Assembly: GCA_963722585.1 (NCBI GenBank)
Contig: CAVRNU010000019.1
Span: 62,001 to 126,000, forward strand
Source: KBS-96 sp963722585
GTDB taxonomy: Bacteria; Acidobacteriota; Terriglobia; Bryobacterales; Bryobacteraceae
Direction of reading: 5' to 3'
DNA length: 64,000 nt
Shown here one piece after another: positions 34,441 to 43,398 of the stretch (position 1 is its first letter; each line of letters starts with the position of its first letter). A program made the translations under genes and the position numbers. The notes below the pieces were generated by a model. The model was not told where the DNA came from and did no database searches. It saw nothing but the letters and a program-made list of their open reading frames with translations.

Positions 34441-35370
34441 TCAATGAGTCATCGCATAAATGACGTAATCTACGCCAATACGGAAGCCGAGGGCCGAGTA
34501 CTGCTCGGGATACACCGGGTTGTCGGCATGCTCCCACGAATCGCCCAGGTCCATGTTGTGGCAGATCGCCACCATCACCCGGCCCTTGTCGTCGTAGATA
34601 CCTCGCCACCTGGCGTCATAGCCATCGCGCTCGTACGTGCGGTGGGAATAAACAAATTGCTCGCCCGGAACCTGGTAGCGATCGTCGAGATTGTAGACGG
34701 TATGGAAGATGGCGTCGTCGTTCGGAAGTTCAACAATTTGACGATCGGGAAATATTTTCTGCATACTTCGAATGAAAATCGACCACTCCCAGGTCCCATG
34801 GAAGTCGTCAACCATAAAAAATCCGCCGCGCAGCAGATAATCGCGCAGCTTGGCGGCCTCAAAATCGGTCAAGTCCCAATGCCCAACTTCCACCGCATAA
34901 AGCCACGGATAGTTATAAATGTCATCGCCGTCTTCGAGCGACACAGGTTCCTCCGCGGGGCGGGCGTGCACACGAGTGAGACGGCGAATCGCGGCTGACA
35001 AGTGCCGGTCGGAGCGGGGATAATCGATGGTCCAATTGCCGTAACGGATGGCCCGGTACATCAGCCGGGCAAACACCCATTCGGTCTTTTCATCGGAATT
35101 TGGCGACAGGGGAAAATTTTCGTATTCGACGCCGGGATATTGGCGAAATGCGCGAGGCGCCTGGTCTTTCCGCGACGATCGTTTTCCAATTTTCGAAGGA
35201 TCGCCGGGCGAGGTTATGCCAAGCGTTCCTCCATCGAATTCGTCGCCGCCCATTTGGGCTGTGCCGAATTGGCCGTTTCGATGAACAGCAGGTATTTGCG
35301 CAGCCCCGTACAGCACGCAAATCAGCGCGAGGCATGGGAACGTCGCAAACAGCATCTTGCGGAAATGCAC
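34441..35370 (-). CDS. DUF4159 domain protein, first gene of the MoxR operon
   Basis: 309 residues. The N-terminal signal or anchor (MLFATFPCLALICVLYGAAQIPA) is preceded by a second possible start at 35370. DUF4159 features include NYPWLYAVEVGHWDLTDFEA, LRDYLLRGGFFMVDDFHGTWEW and the terminal GVDYVIYAMTH. DUF4159 is commonly found with DUF58, MoxR and VWA genes. No enzymatic motif is seen. It is divergent from the FkbM gene; the 124 bp between them should hold both promoters. Confidence 0.88.
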   Translation of the reverse strand: MHFRKMLFATFPCLALICVLYGAAQIPAVHRNGQFGTAQMGGDEFDGGTLGITSPGDPSKIGKRSSRKDQAPRAFRQYPGVEYENFPLSPNSDEKTEWVFARLMYRAIRYGNWTIDYPRSDRHLSAAIRRLTRVHARPAEEPVSLEDGDDIYNYPWLYAVEVGHWDLTDFEAAKLRDYLLRGGFFMVDDFHGTWEWSIFIRSMQKIFPDRQIVELPNDDAIFHTVYNLDDRYQVPGEQFVYSHRTYERDGYDARWRGIYDDKGRVMVAICHNMDLGDSWEHADNPVYPEQYSALGFRIGVDYVIYAMTH

Positions 35371-35494
35371 AAAATGTCCCGCTTGGCGTCAGCGTATCAC
35401 GGCGGGCTTGGGGCGCTACTTTCTTTGGGGCGCGACTCTCTTCGGATGTGACGAGAGACACCGTTAAGATGGTCGCAATGACTGCGCCCGTCTC

Positions 35495-36373
35495 ATGTTC
35501 CCCAGTTCGTTTGCTCGCGCGCTCTTAAGACAGTGGCTCCGCCTGGGTCTTGACAAGCGTCCGGGTGGTTGGCGAATCGCACAGGTTCTCGTCGCCGGGC
35601 AGGAGTCTGCTCCCATCAAGGTTGCTGAGCAGGCGCCGGTTTATGTCGATCTTCGAGGTTTCGATTTGCTCGAGATATCGCTCCTGCTCGCGGCACCGGG
35701 CGAACCGGATTTCGAAAGAGAAGACCGCGAGCTGTTTCGCAAACTGGTAAAGCCCTGCGATGTGGTTTATGACATAGGCGCGAATATCGGGTATCACACC
35801 GCGCTGTTTGCGTCGCTTGCCGGATCGTACGGAAAAATCTACGCATTTGAGCCTCAGCCGGCCTTACTTCCAAATCTTCGCCGCACAATCGCCGGCATTC
35901 CGACTGCAACTCTGCTGGAGCTGGCTCTCTCGAATACCGAAAGCTCTCTGGAACTCCATGTGCCAAGTCACGGCTATCACATGCTAGCCAGCATGGGAGA
36001 TCCGGGAGTCGATTCACATGTCGTGGTCTGTAAAACGGCTATGCTCGATAAGCTTAGCGCCTTGGGTGACATCGCTGCGCCCGATTTCATTAAGATCGAC
36101 GTGGAAGGCGCGGAGCCGCTGGTGTTCGAGGGTGGCCGGCATCTGCTCGACCAACTACAGGCGCCCATCATCTTTTTTGAACAGTGGCAAGAGGCCGCGC
36201 GGCGGCTCGGCCTCAAGGGAACAGCCGCAGCCGATTTTCTCCTAGCCCTCGACAACCCACGGTTTGAATTGTTCGAGGCGGTGGGGGCTACCCTTCGGCC
36301 GCTCGGCACCAATCATGTCGAGAAAGGAAATCTGCTCGCCGTGCCGACGGCGAGACGAAGCCGATTGGGTTAG
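35495..36373 (+). CDS. FkbM-family SAM-dependent methyltransferase
   Basis: 292 residues. The SAM-binding motif I is DVVYDIGANIGYHTALFASL, followed by the FkbM features IYAFEPQPALLPNLRRTI and DFIKIDVEGAEPLVFEGG. FkbM enzymes O-methylate sugars, polyketides or lipids; the substrate is not deducible. No signal peptide or transmembrane helix is visible. Standalone plus-strand gene, divergent from DUF4159 and followed by repeat-like hairpins. Confidence 0.85.
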   Translation: MFPSSFARALLRQWLRLGLDKRPGGWRIAQVLVAGQESAPIKVAEQAPVYVDLRGFDLLEISLLLAAPGEPDFEREDRELFRKLVKPCDVVYDIGANIGYHTALFASLAGSYGKIYAFEPQPALLPNLRRTIAGIPTATLLELALSNTESSLELHVPSHGYHMLASMGDPGVDSHVVVCKTAMLDKLSALGDIAAPDFIKIDVEGAEPLVFEGGRHLLDQLQAPIIFFEQWQEAARRLGLKGTAAADFLLALDNPRFELFEAVGATLRPLGTNHVEKGNLLAVPTARRSRLG

Positions 36374-36405
36374 CAAGATGCTCTGGGGATCTTTATACCA
36401 GGGCC

Positions 36406-36426
36406 GGGCCTGCCCAGGGCCTGCCC
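36406..36426. repeat. Tandem direct repeat, GGGCCTGCCC twice
   Basis: GGGCCTGCCC occurs at 36406-36415 and 36417-36426 with an 11-bp period, in the 136-bp gap between the FkbM and Asd-like genes. No function is obvious; it may belong to a REP-like element together with the adjacent hairpin. Confidence 0.5.
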
Positions 36427-36459
36427 GACCACTACTACAAAACCATTAAACGGCTGTAG

Positions 36460-36479
36460 GGGCGAGGCCCGCCTCGCCC
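36460..36479. repeat. REP-like perfect hairpin
   Basis: GGGCGAGGC (36460-36468), CC, GCCTCGCCC (36471-36479) form a perfect 9-bp stem. It lies between the FkbM gene and the Asd-like gene, with no T-tract. GC-rich palindromes of this kind are often dispersed in intergenic regions, but only one copy was noticed here. Confidence 0.55.
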
Positions 36480-36509
36480 GCTATTGCTAGCCTCATGGTT
36501 TAGGCATCT

Positions 36510-37517
36510 ATGATTACTTCCACGACTCGAGTCGCCCTAGTTGGCGCCGACACCCTGCTCGGACACGAAATTAAAGATGTGATCGCCTCCGGCGGCCGCA
36601 AAGCGCTCATCCAGAGTTTTGCGTCGAACGGCGAAGCCAATTTCGGCGAAGAAGGGGAGGAGGCCGTGTTTCGACAGGCTCTCGGTCCGGAAATATTGAG
36701 CGAAGTGGATGCTGTAGTCTCCGCCGGATCGCTGGCGGGCGCGATCAAGGCCCTGAACCTGGCCAGAGCTGTGGGCCAACGCCCGATTCTAATTGACTGC
36801 ACGGGCTCTCTCGATCATGAAGCAGAGTCCCGCATTTTCGCGCCTCTGATTGACGATCCACCTCCCTCAAGCCGCATTGTGGCGATTGCACACCCGGCCG
36901 CCGCCGCTCTCGCCGCGATTTTGTCGCGCCTGGCCCTCTACCGCCCAATTTCGCGAGCGATCTTCGAGATTTTTGAGCCGGCCAGCGAGCAAGGCAGATT
37001 GGGCCTGGCCGAACTGCAGCAGCAGACCACAAGCCTTCTTTCATTCAAAACGCTCGAGAAGAACATTTACGACGCTCAGGTGAGTTTTGCGATGTTACCG
37101 GCCTACGGCGAAGATGCGCCACAGTCGCTCGCGTCCATTGAACAGCGGATTGAAAAACACTTGGCGGCAGTGCTCGCCCGCCTGGCGCAAGCAGGGACTG
37201 CCATCCCCATGCCTTCGCTGCGGCTGGTGCAGGCGCCGGTTTTTCACGGCTATACTTTTTCCGGCTGGATTGAGTTTGAATCCCACGCCCAGCCTTCGGA
37301 AATTGAAGCTGCGCTCGCCTTGCCGCACATCGACGTTCGCGCTTCCGGCCACGAGGTTCCGACGAATGTTGGCATCGCCGGACAGAGCGGGCTCGTGGTG
37401 GGAGACATCCGAGTCGATCGCAACAATTCTCGCGCCATCTGGCTCTGGGCCGTGTCGGATAATCTGCGGACGGTTGCGGACGGGGTCCGCGAACTGATTT
37501 CGAAGATCGAACGGTAA
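36510..37517 (+). CDS. Asd/ArgC-fold protein lacking the catalytic cysteine
   Basis: 335 residues. It matches the aspartate-semialdehyde dehydrogenase fold: an NADP-binding start VALVGADTLLGHEI, a central dimerisation domain and the substrate-site segment APVFHGYTFSGWIEF. The active-site NPNCST motif is replaced by HPAAAA (about 128-133), so the nucleophilic Cys is Ala (about 131). It cannot act as a canonical Asd. It forms a unit with lptE (6-nt gap) and holA (4-nt gap). A binding or scaffolding role is possible; the function is unknown. Confidence 0.8.
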   Translation: MITSTTRVALVGADTLLGHEIKDVIASGGRKALIQSFASNGEANFGEEGEEAVFRQALGPEILSEVDAVVSAGSLAGAIKALNLARAVGQRPILIDCTGSLDHEAESRIFAPLIDDPPPSSRIVAIAHPAAAALAAILSRLALYRPISRAIFEIFEPASEQGRLGLAELQQQTTSLLSFKTLEKNIYDAQVSFAMLPAYGEDAPQSLASIEQRIEKHLAAVLARLAQAGTAIPMPSLRLVQAPVFHGYTFSGWIEFESHAQPSEIEAALALPHIDVRASGHEVPTNVGIAGQSGLVVGDIRVDRNNSRAIWLWAVSDNLRTVADGVRELISKIER

Positions 37518-37523
37518 CTCCGA

Positions 37524-38051
37524 GTGCGAGCAATCAGGAATTTGTTGGCGATCAGTTTTTTCGCCAGTCTGCTATGGACAGCAGGTTGCTACCACGTCGG
37601 CGGCAAGGGCGACCTGGTCCCGAAGAACATTCAAACGATCGCCGTTCTTCCGTTTCGCAATCTGACCACTCGGTATCGATTGTCTGATGCTTTCCAGGAG
37701 GCGATTTCACGAGAGTTCATCGCGCGAACTCCTTATCAAATCGTGAGAGACAAGGAGAATGCGGACGCCATCTTGGATGGAGTGATCAACCAGGTTCTTG
37801 CGGCTCCCTTGATCTTCGATCCGGCCACCGGCAAGGCCACCATCATCTCCATCAGCGTGTATTTGCAGCTCACCCTTACAGAGCGCGCCACCGGAAAAGT
37901 GATTTACCGTCGCCCGCTTTTCGAGATCCACAGCAACTACGAAATCGCGCTGAATCCAAACCAATATTTCGACGAAAGCTCGCTCGCGCTCCAGCGCGTT
38001 TCCGCCGACTTGGCCCGCATGGTCGTGAGCGGCATCATGGAAAATTTCTAA
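37524..38051 (+). CDS. lptE: LptE-family LPS-assembly lipoprotein
   Basis: 175 residues, GTG start. The lipoprotein signal ends WTAGC with the lipidated Cys about 22. The mature part fits the LptE alpha/beta fold: IQTIAVLPFRNLTTRYRLSDAF, then the AISREF helix, and later QLTLTERATGKVIYRR. In the family LptE plugs the LptD barrel in the outer membrane and helps deliver LPS. Lying between the Asd-like gene and holA matches a common gene order (lptE-holA). LptD is not in the window. Confidence 0.8.
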   Translation: MRAIRNLLAISFFASLLWTAGCYHVGGKGDLVPKNIQTIAVLPFRNLTTRYRLSDAFQEAISREFIARTPYQIVRDKENADAILDGVINQVLAAPLIFDPATGKATIISISVYLQLTLTERATGKVIYRRPLFEIHSNYEIALNPNQYFDESSLALQRVSADLARMVVSGIMENF

Positions 38052-38055
38052 GCCC

Positions 38056-39120
38056 ATGATCCCCGAACGATTTCTGGCGCAAATTTCCAAACAAAACCCG
38101 GCCCCGGTCTACCTGTTCCTCGGGCCGGAAGCATACCAGCGCCGGATCTGTAAGAATGCGCTTCTTGAAAAGGTCTTGCCCGGCGGCGCCCGCGTAGATG
38201 GCTTGACTCAGGTTGATCTCGACGAAGTTTCGCTTGCACAGGTCATAGACGATGCGCGTTCTTTGTCGCTCTTCGCGAGCGAACGCGTCATCTGGATCAG
38301 CTCGGCGGAATCGGCCTTGCCGCGCCGCATCTCATCGGGAGATGAAGACAGCGCCGCTGTGGGAAACGCGTCAGACGACTTGATTAAGGACTATTTGAAA
38401 GCGCCTACGCCTGGCACGGTGCTTGTTTTCGAATGCAGCCGCTACGATTTCAGCGGTGACGATAAGGCAAAACTCGACCGCGTCGCCAAATTTTATTCCG
38501 CCATCCCCGATCCCGTTGAATTTCGGTCCCTGACACCTGAAAACGTGCGCGCTATGGCCCACGAGATTCTTGCCGAACATGGGTTGAAGATGGAAACTCG
38601 CGATCTTGCGTTTCTATTGGACGCGGTCGGCGCGGATGCTTTGCGGCTAGCGACCGAGATCGAAAAGCTTTCAATTTTTGCCGGCTCAAACGGACGGGTA
38701 TCTGGCGACGATGTTCGAGCGCTTGTATCGAACGCATCGCAGAGCAACATCTTCGGACTGGTGAATTCGCTGGGAAGGCGAGATCGGGCCGCCGCACTAG
38801 CTTCTCTCGATCTTCTCGTGCGCGATGGGGAATACCTGCCATTGGCGCTAACGTTTCTGGACTCCGAGTTCCGCCTCGCTCTGGTAGTTCAGGAGTTGCA
38901 TTTCCAAAACGTTCAGCAGGTGCTCAATCACTTCTTGAGGCAGGGCGTCCGCATGTGGCGCCACCGCGCTGAACAGCTACTTCATACGGCGTCGATCTTT
39001 CGAGCAGACCAGCTCAGAAAGGGATTGAAGCTGATTTACGAAGCGGACAGGGGACTCCGTGACACTCGGCCCGACGACAGAACGGTGATGGAATCGCTTG
39101 TGGTCAATCTAACGCGATGA
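38056..39120 (+). CDS. holA: DNA polymerase III delta subunit HolA
   Basis: 354 residues. It has the HolA layout: an N-terminal domain beginning APVYLFLGPEAYQRR, an AAA+-like fold without functional Walker motifs, FRSLTPENVRAMAHEIL, a collar segment LLDAVGADALRLATEIEKLSIF and then ALVSNASQSNIFGLVNSLG. Delta opens the beta clamp within the clamp loader. It begins 4 nt after lptE. Length is normal. Confidence 0.9.
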   Translation: MIPERFLAQISKQNPAPVYLFLGPEAYQRRICKNALLEKVLPGGARVDGLTQVDLDEVSLAQVIDDARSLSLFASERVIWISSAESALPRRISSGDEDSAAVGNASDDLIKDYLKAPTPGTVLVFECSRYDFSGDDKAKLDRVAKFYSAIPDPVEFRSLTPENVRAMAHEILAEHGLKMETRDLAFLLDAVGADALRLATEIEKLSIFAGSNGRVSGDDVRALVSNASQSNIFGLVNSLGRRDRAAALASLDLLVRDGEYLPLALTFLDSEFRLALVVQELHFQNVQQVLNHFLRQGVRMWRHRAEQLLHTASIFRADQLRKGLKLIYEADRGLRDTRPDDRTVMESLVVNLTR

Positions 39121-39261
39121 AGACTCAAATGTGTCTCCGGCAATCAAAGTTTTGACATTTTAGTACATAATTTTGGAAAGGCGCTGTACAAACGCTGGCG
39201 AAAAGCCGCATAAGATCGAATCAGATCAGCCAGATCGGCTTAGCGGAAAGGTTCAGTAACG

Positions 39262-40215
39262 ATGGATCGGTACAAATACGGAGAGAATCGCCCGGGCAAC
39301 GCGAGTGTGGCCTATGTCGAGGACGTTCAGCTTAAAGACATTCAGAAAAAGCTTCCCCTTCGGGTACTCTCGGAAGACGATTGGAAGCACTGGATCACCT
39401 GGGGCTACGTGGTAGTGGAAAACGCCGTTCCCGCGGAGAACGTAACTAACCTCCGCAACTTACTGTGGCAATTCCAGGAGATGGATCCGCGCGATCCGGC
39501 GACGTGGCTCAAACCGCAGCGGCGCGACCACCAGATGAAAGAGCTGAACAACAGCGGGATGGTGGAAATCTACAATCACCAATATTTGTGGAATAACCGG
39601 CAATATCCGCGCGTTTACAACGCGTTTGTCGATATTTGGGATCGGGAAGCCCTATGGGTTACGATCGATCGCGCGAATCTCAACCCGCCCAATCAAGGCG
39701 CGCGCGCATTCGACGGGTTTATTCATTGGGATTCCGACACCAGCCTCGACCCGTTCCCGGTAAATGTTCAGGGAGTCTTGTCGCTAGTCGACACCGATCC
39801 TGAAATGGGCGGGTTTCAGTGCGTTCCCGAATTGTTTCGCACTCTCGAAAAATGGATCAAAACGCAGCCTGCGGACCGCGATCCATGGAGACCCGATATC
39901 ACCGGCTTCGAAGTGGTTCCGGTTTCGATGAAGGCCGGCGATCTGCTGATTTTCAATAGCCTTCTCGCGCATGGCGTGCGTGCGAACCGGTCGAGAGATC
40001 GCGTGCGGATCGCGCAGTACATCTCGATGACTCCGGCCGATGAGTCGAACGCCGCGCTGCGCGAAACCCGCATTCGTTCGTGGCGCGAGATGGAGCCTCC
40101 GCAAGGCTTCGCATTTCCCGGTGATCCGCGGGAATGGGAAAAGAAAAACGCGAAGCCGGCTGTTCTGACCGAGTTGGGTGAGAAGTTACTGGGGTTGCGG
40201 AGCTGGCGCGAATAG
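39262..40215 (+). CDS. Phytanoyl-CoA dioxygenase (PhyH) family protein
   Basis: 317 residues. The Fe(II)/2-oxoglutarate facial triad is visible as HWDSD (H and D) and LLAHGVRANRSRDRVRIAQY (distal His and the 2-oxoglutarate-binding Arg). The N-terminus has WGYVVVENAVPAENV, typical of PhyH. Members hydroxylate diverse small molecules or natural products; the substrate is unknown here. It is preceded by a 141-bp gap with no clear promoter. It is convergent with the Fpg-type gene, 7 nt away. Confidence 0.85.
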   Translation: MDRYKYGENRPGNASVAYVEDVQLKDIQKKLPLRVLSEDDWKHWITWGYVVVENAVPAENVTNLRNLLWQFQEMDPRDPATWLKPQRRDHQMKELNNSGMVEIYNHQYLWNNRQYPRVYNAFVDIWDREALWVTIDRANLNPPNQGARAFDGFIHWDSDTSLDPFPVNVQGVLSLVDTDPEMGGFQCVPELFRTLEKWIKTQPADRDPWRPDITGFEVVPVSMKAGDLLIFNSLLAHGVRANRSRDRVRIAQYISMTPADESNAALRETRIRSWREMEPPQGFAFPGDPREWEKKNAKPAVLTELGEKLLGLRSWRE

Positions 40216-40222
40216 TGAGGAT

Positions 40223-41122
40223 TCAGCGCCGCGCGAGCGCCTCGAGCTCTTCTAACGTGCGCGGCCAATCCGATCCCAGGAGCCGCGACAAACCGCGATC
40301 GGCCAGAACTTTGCCATTCGTTTGGCATCGAGCGCAGTAGTTCGTTTCGTTATCTGCGTATCGAATCCGCAAAATTCGCTCGCCGCATCTGGGACACGGC
40401 TCGCCATAGCGTCCGTGCACAGCCATTCCTTCGCGAAACGCAGTGACTTTTTCAGGAAACTGACGGCGCGCCTCGGCCCGTAGACGCTCAATCCACATTT
40501 CGAGCGTGCTGCGCGTCGCCTCGAAGAGCCGCTCCCATTCGTGCGGTTTCAGTTTTTGCGCCTGCGCGATGGGCGACAATTGCGCGGCGTGCAGAATTTC
40601 ATCGGAGTACGCGTTGCCAATACCGCTCACCAGGCGCGGATCGGTGAGCGCACGCTTCAACGTGTGATTCTCAGACGTCAGCGCCGAACGGAAGGAGTCC
40701 AGATCGGCGGTGAAGACCTCGATTCCTCCCGGATCCACGGACCGCAATCCTTCCTCGCCGCTCAGAATATGCAGCGACGCGCGATGCCTCGTACCGGCTT
40801 CCGTGAGAGTCAGAGCGCCTCCGGGAAAGTCGAAGGCTGCCAGATTCTGACGGCCCGCCAGCCTCGAGTGCGGCGGCCGCCAGTGAAGCCGGCCGGCGAT
40901 CATCAAATGAAGCACCACCCATAAATCGCCTTCTACGCCGATGGCAATTCGCTTCCCTACGCGCCGAAGCTCACCCACCTTACGGCCCTCGACGCTCGCG
41001 ACTGCCGGCTGTGTCGTGCGAAGCAGAAAGGGGCTCGCCAGCCGAACGCGCTCGACAGGTTGACCGAGCACGCGAGGCTCGAGCGCCGTGAGATAGGCTG
41101 CGATATCCGGCAGCTCGGGCAT
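40223..41122 (-). CDS. Formamidopyrimidine-DNA glycosylase (Fpg/MutM/Nei family)
   Basis: 299 residues. The N-terminus MPELPDIAAYL keeps the catalytic Pro2 and Glu3. The middle has the helix-two-turn-helix segment DPRLVSGIGNAYSDEILHAAQLSP. The C-terminal zinc finger CPRCGERILRIRYADNETNY then CARCQ is intact. It excises oxidised purines (8-oxoguanine or formamidopyrimidine) with AP-lyase activity. Whether it is MutM or Nei-like cannot be decided by eye. It follows the IorB-like gene by 29 nt and may be co-transcribed. Confidence 0.85.
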   Translation of the reverse strand: MPELPDIAAYLTALEPRVLGQPVERVRLASPFLLRTTQPAVASVEGRKVGELRRVGKRIAIGVEGDLWVVLHLMIAGRLHWRPPHSRLAGRQNLAAFDFPGGALTLTEAGTRHRASLHILSGEEGLRSVDPGGIEVFTADLDSFRSALTSENHTLKRALTDPRLVSGIGNAYSDEILHAAQLSPIAQAQKLKPHEWERLFEATRSTLEMWIERLRAEARRQFPEKVTAFREGMAVHGRYGEPCPRCGERILRIRYADNETNYCARCQTNGKVLADRGLSRLLGSDWPRTLEELEALARR

Positions 41123-41151
41123 CTATTCCCAGGCGGCTCGGAAATGTCGTC

Positions 41152-43395
41152 TCAGGCCCAACTGAAGCCGCTGTTCACCAGCGGTAATGAACGAATGCGT
41201 TGGCCTGTCGCGGCGAAAATCGCATTACAAACAGCCGGGATCGCCGGAGGCACCGCGGGTTCACCCAATCCTGTCGGTGGGTGGTCGCTCTTCACGAAAT
41301 GGATGTCAATCTGAGGAGCCTGGCTAAGACGCACCAACATGTGCTGGTTATAGTTCTGTTGAACCACGTGGCCCGATTCGAGCGTTATCTCCTGATGCAT
41401 CAATTCGCTCATGCCATCGATCACCCCGCCTTGAACCTGCGCCTCCGCGCCGTTTGGATTGATGATCTGACTGCCTACGTCGCCGCAAACCCAGACCTTA
41501 TTAACCTTGACTTTGTTACCCGCCGCGACACTGACTTCCGCCACGTGCGCAAAGTAGCCTTGGAAGCTGTAGTGGAAGGCCACGCCCATCGCCGTTCCTT
41601 TCGGCAACGTTCGCTTGCCCCAGCCTGACCGTTCAGCAACCTGCTCGAGCACGCCGCGCATTCGCCCCACATCGTACGTCTGATGAGTCTGATCCTGGCC
41701 GACCCCATTCGCCGTCGACTTTGCCCTTTCGTGAACAAGTTGATGTCCGGGCTCGCCTAGCAATTCTAAACGGAACTGCACCGGATCCTTGCCCGCGGCA
41801 TGAGCCAGTTCGTCGATAAACGACTGCATGACGAAACACTGCGAGTTAGCGCCAGGAGCGCGAAGCGCGCCAGTTTTCAGAGTCAACTGCATAACGGACG
41901 AGTACATACCGAAGTTCGGCACAAAACCCGCGGGAAATTCGCCAGGCTGAATCTGCGCCGACGACGCAAACTTTTCTCCGGCTCCGTAGCTGACAAAGTG
42001 ATTGCTCCAGGCGACAACTTTGCCCGAAGAATCGACACCGCCTCTCAGGAAGTGGAATCCGCCAGGACGATAGTAGTCGTGCGTCATATCGTCCTCGCGC
42101 GTCCAGAGCAGTTTCACCGGTACCCCTGTGGTCTTGGCGATCCAGGCGGCTTCGGCCATCGAGTCGTTATATAGGCCGCGGCCAAACGATCCGCCGGCCC
42201 GCAGCAGATGGACGGTGACGTCCTCTTCAGAGATGCCCAGCGTCTTCGCCACAAGCTGACGGCCGCGCGCCGGCTGCTGTGTTGTGCTCCAAATCTCGAC
42301 TTTGCCGTCCTTGAAATGCGCGCTGCAATTTCGAGGTTCGAGCGGCGCATGCGAAATGAACGGGTACGAGTACGCAGCCTCAATCGTTTTCGCGGCGCCT
42401 TTCAACGCGTCATCGACGTTGCCGTCGTTTCTCAACGTTCGCGCGGGTGCCTGTTTGGATAGTTCTTGAGCACGGCGCGCAAACTCCGCCGAGCTTTGCT
42501 GAGCGCCGGGGCCAAAATCCCACTTCACTTGAAGTTTTTTGCGGGCCGACTCCGCTTGCCACCAGCTATCGGCGACAATTGCGACGCCAGGCTCGAGGCC
42601 AGGCTCACCCGCGATCACCGGAGCAAGCTGCACTTGTCCTTCAACAACAAAGGCGTGTCGGACGCCCGGCATCTGCTTCACTTCGTCGAGATTGGCGCTT
42701 GCTACCTTGCCGCCAAACACCGGGCACTTCGCAAATACCGCATACAGCATGCCGGGCGTAGTGAAATCGATTCCGAAAATCGGCTTGCCGACAGTGATAT
42801 CGGGAACATCAACGCCCAAAGTCCGTTGGCCGATGATCTTGAAATCGTTTGCGTCTTTCAGCTTGAGAGTTTTAAGATCCGGCACCGGCATGGTCGCGGC
42901 CTTCGCGGCAAGTTCGCCATAGCCCAGCGAGCGGTCCGTCGAACGATGGTACACGCGGCCATTTTCCGCGTAGCATTCCGATTCCGGAACACCCCACGTC
43001 TGCGCTGCAGCCGCGATCAGCATTTGCCGGAACGCCGCTCCAACCTGGCGCATCGGAATCCAGTTATTCGACGCGGCACGGCTGCCGCCGGTCGTCTGCA
43101 AGCCATATTTTGTGTCGAGATCGGCTTGCTGGACCTTGACCGATTTCCAATCGACATCGAGCTCTTCCGCAATCAACATCGGCAACATATTCTTAATTCC
43201 CTGCCCGATCTCCGGATTTCTCGACAGCAGCGTCACCGTGCCGTCAGGCGCGATGGAGACAAATGCTTTGCAATCGAACGGAGGCGGTGGCGGCGGATTC
43301 TGGCCCAGCGCTTTGTCCTGGACATACAGGCCGAGCATCATGCCTCCACCGGATACTGCGGTGGCTTGAAGAAATGAACGGCGGGTGAGACGCAT
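41152..43395 (-). CDS. Molybdenum hydroxylase large subunit, IorB-like, Tat-exported
   Basis: 747 residues with a Tat signal (RRSFLQATAVSGGGMMLG). Molybdopterin-binding features of the xanthine dehydrogenase/IorB group are visible: VSIAPDGTVTLLSRNPEIGQG, later LLRAGGSFGRGLYNDSMAEA, GALRAPGANSQCFVMQSF and near the end PTGLGEPAVPPAIPAV. It pairs with the 2Fe-2S subunit upstream (3-nt gap). IorAB oxidises isoquinoline or aldehydes in other bacteria; the substrate here is unknown. An FAD subunit is absent, as in other IorAB-type enzymes. The complex should be periplasmic. Confidence 0.88.
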   Translation of the reverse strand: MRLTRRSFLQATAVSGGGMMLGLYVQDKALGQNPPPPPPFDCKAFVSIAPDGTVTLLSRNPEIGQGIKNMLPMLIAEELDVDWKSVKVQQADLDTKYGLQTTGGSRAASNNWIPMRQVGAAFRQMLIAAAAQTWGVPESECYAENGRVYHRSTDRSLGYGELAAKAATMPVPDLKTLKLKDANDFKIIGQRTLGVDVPDITVGKPIFGIDFTTPGMLYAVFAKCPVFGGKVASANLDEVKQMPGVRHAFVVEGQVQLAPVIAGEPGLEPGVAIVADSWWQAESARKKLQVKWDFGPGAQQSSAEFARRAQELSKQAPARTLRNDGNVDDALKGAAKTIEAAYSYPFISHAPLEPRNCSAHFKDGKVEIWSTTQQPARGRQLVAKTLGISEEDVTVHLLRAGGSFGRGLYNDSMAEAAWIAKTTGVPVKLLWTREDDMTHDYYRPGGFHFLRGGVDSSGKVVAWSNHFVSYGAGEKFASSAQIQPGEFPAGFVPNFGMYSSVMQLTLKTGALRAPGANSQCFVMQSFIDELAHAAGKDPVQFRLELLGEPGHQLVHERAKSTANGVGQDQTHQTYDVGRMRGVLEQVAERSGWGKRTLPKGTAMGVAFHYSFQGYFAHVAEVSVAAGNKVKVNKVWVCGDVGSQIINPNGAEAQVQGGVIDGMSELMHQEITLESGHVVQQNYNQHMLVRLSQAPQIDIHFVKSDHPPTGLGEPAVPPAIPAVCNAIFAATGQRIRSLPLVNSGFSWA

Positions 43396-43398
43396 GGC

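Noticed and set aside
39150..39180. TTGACA at 39152-39157 as a -35 box upstream of the PhyH-family gene
   Set aside because: No -10 like hexamer at 16-18 nt spacing, so it does not make a credible promoter.
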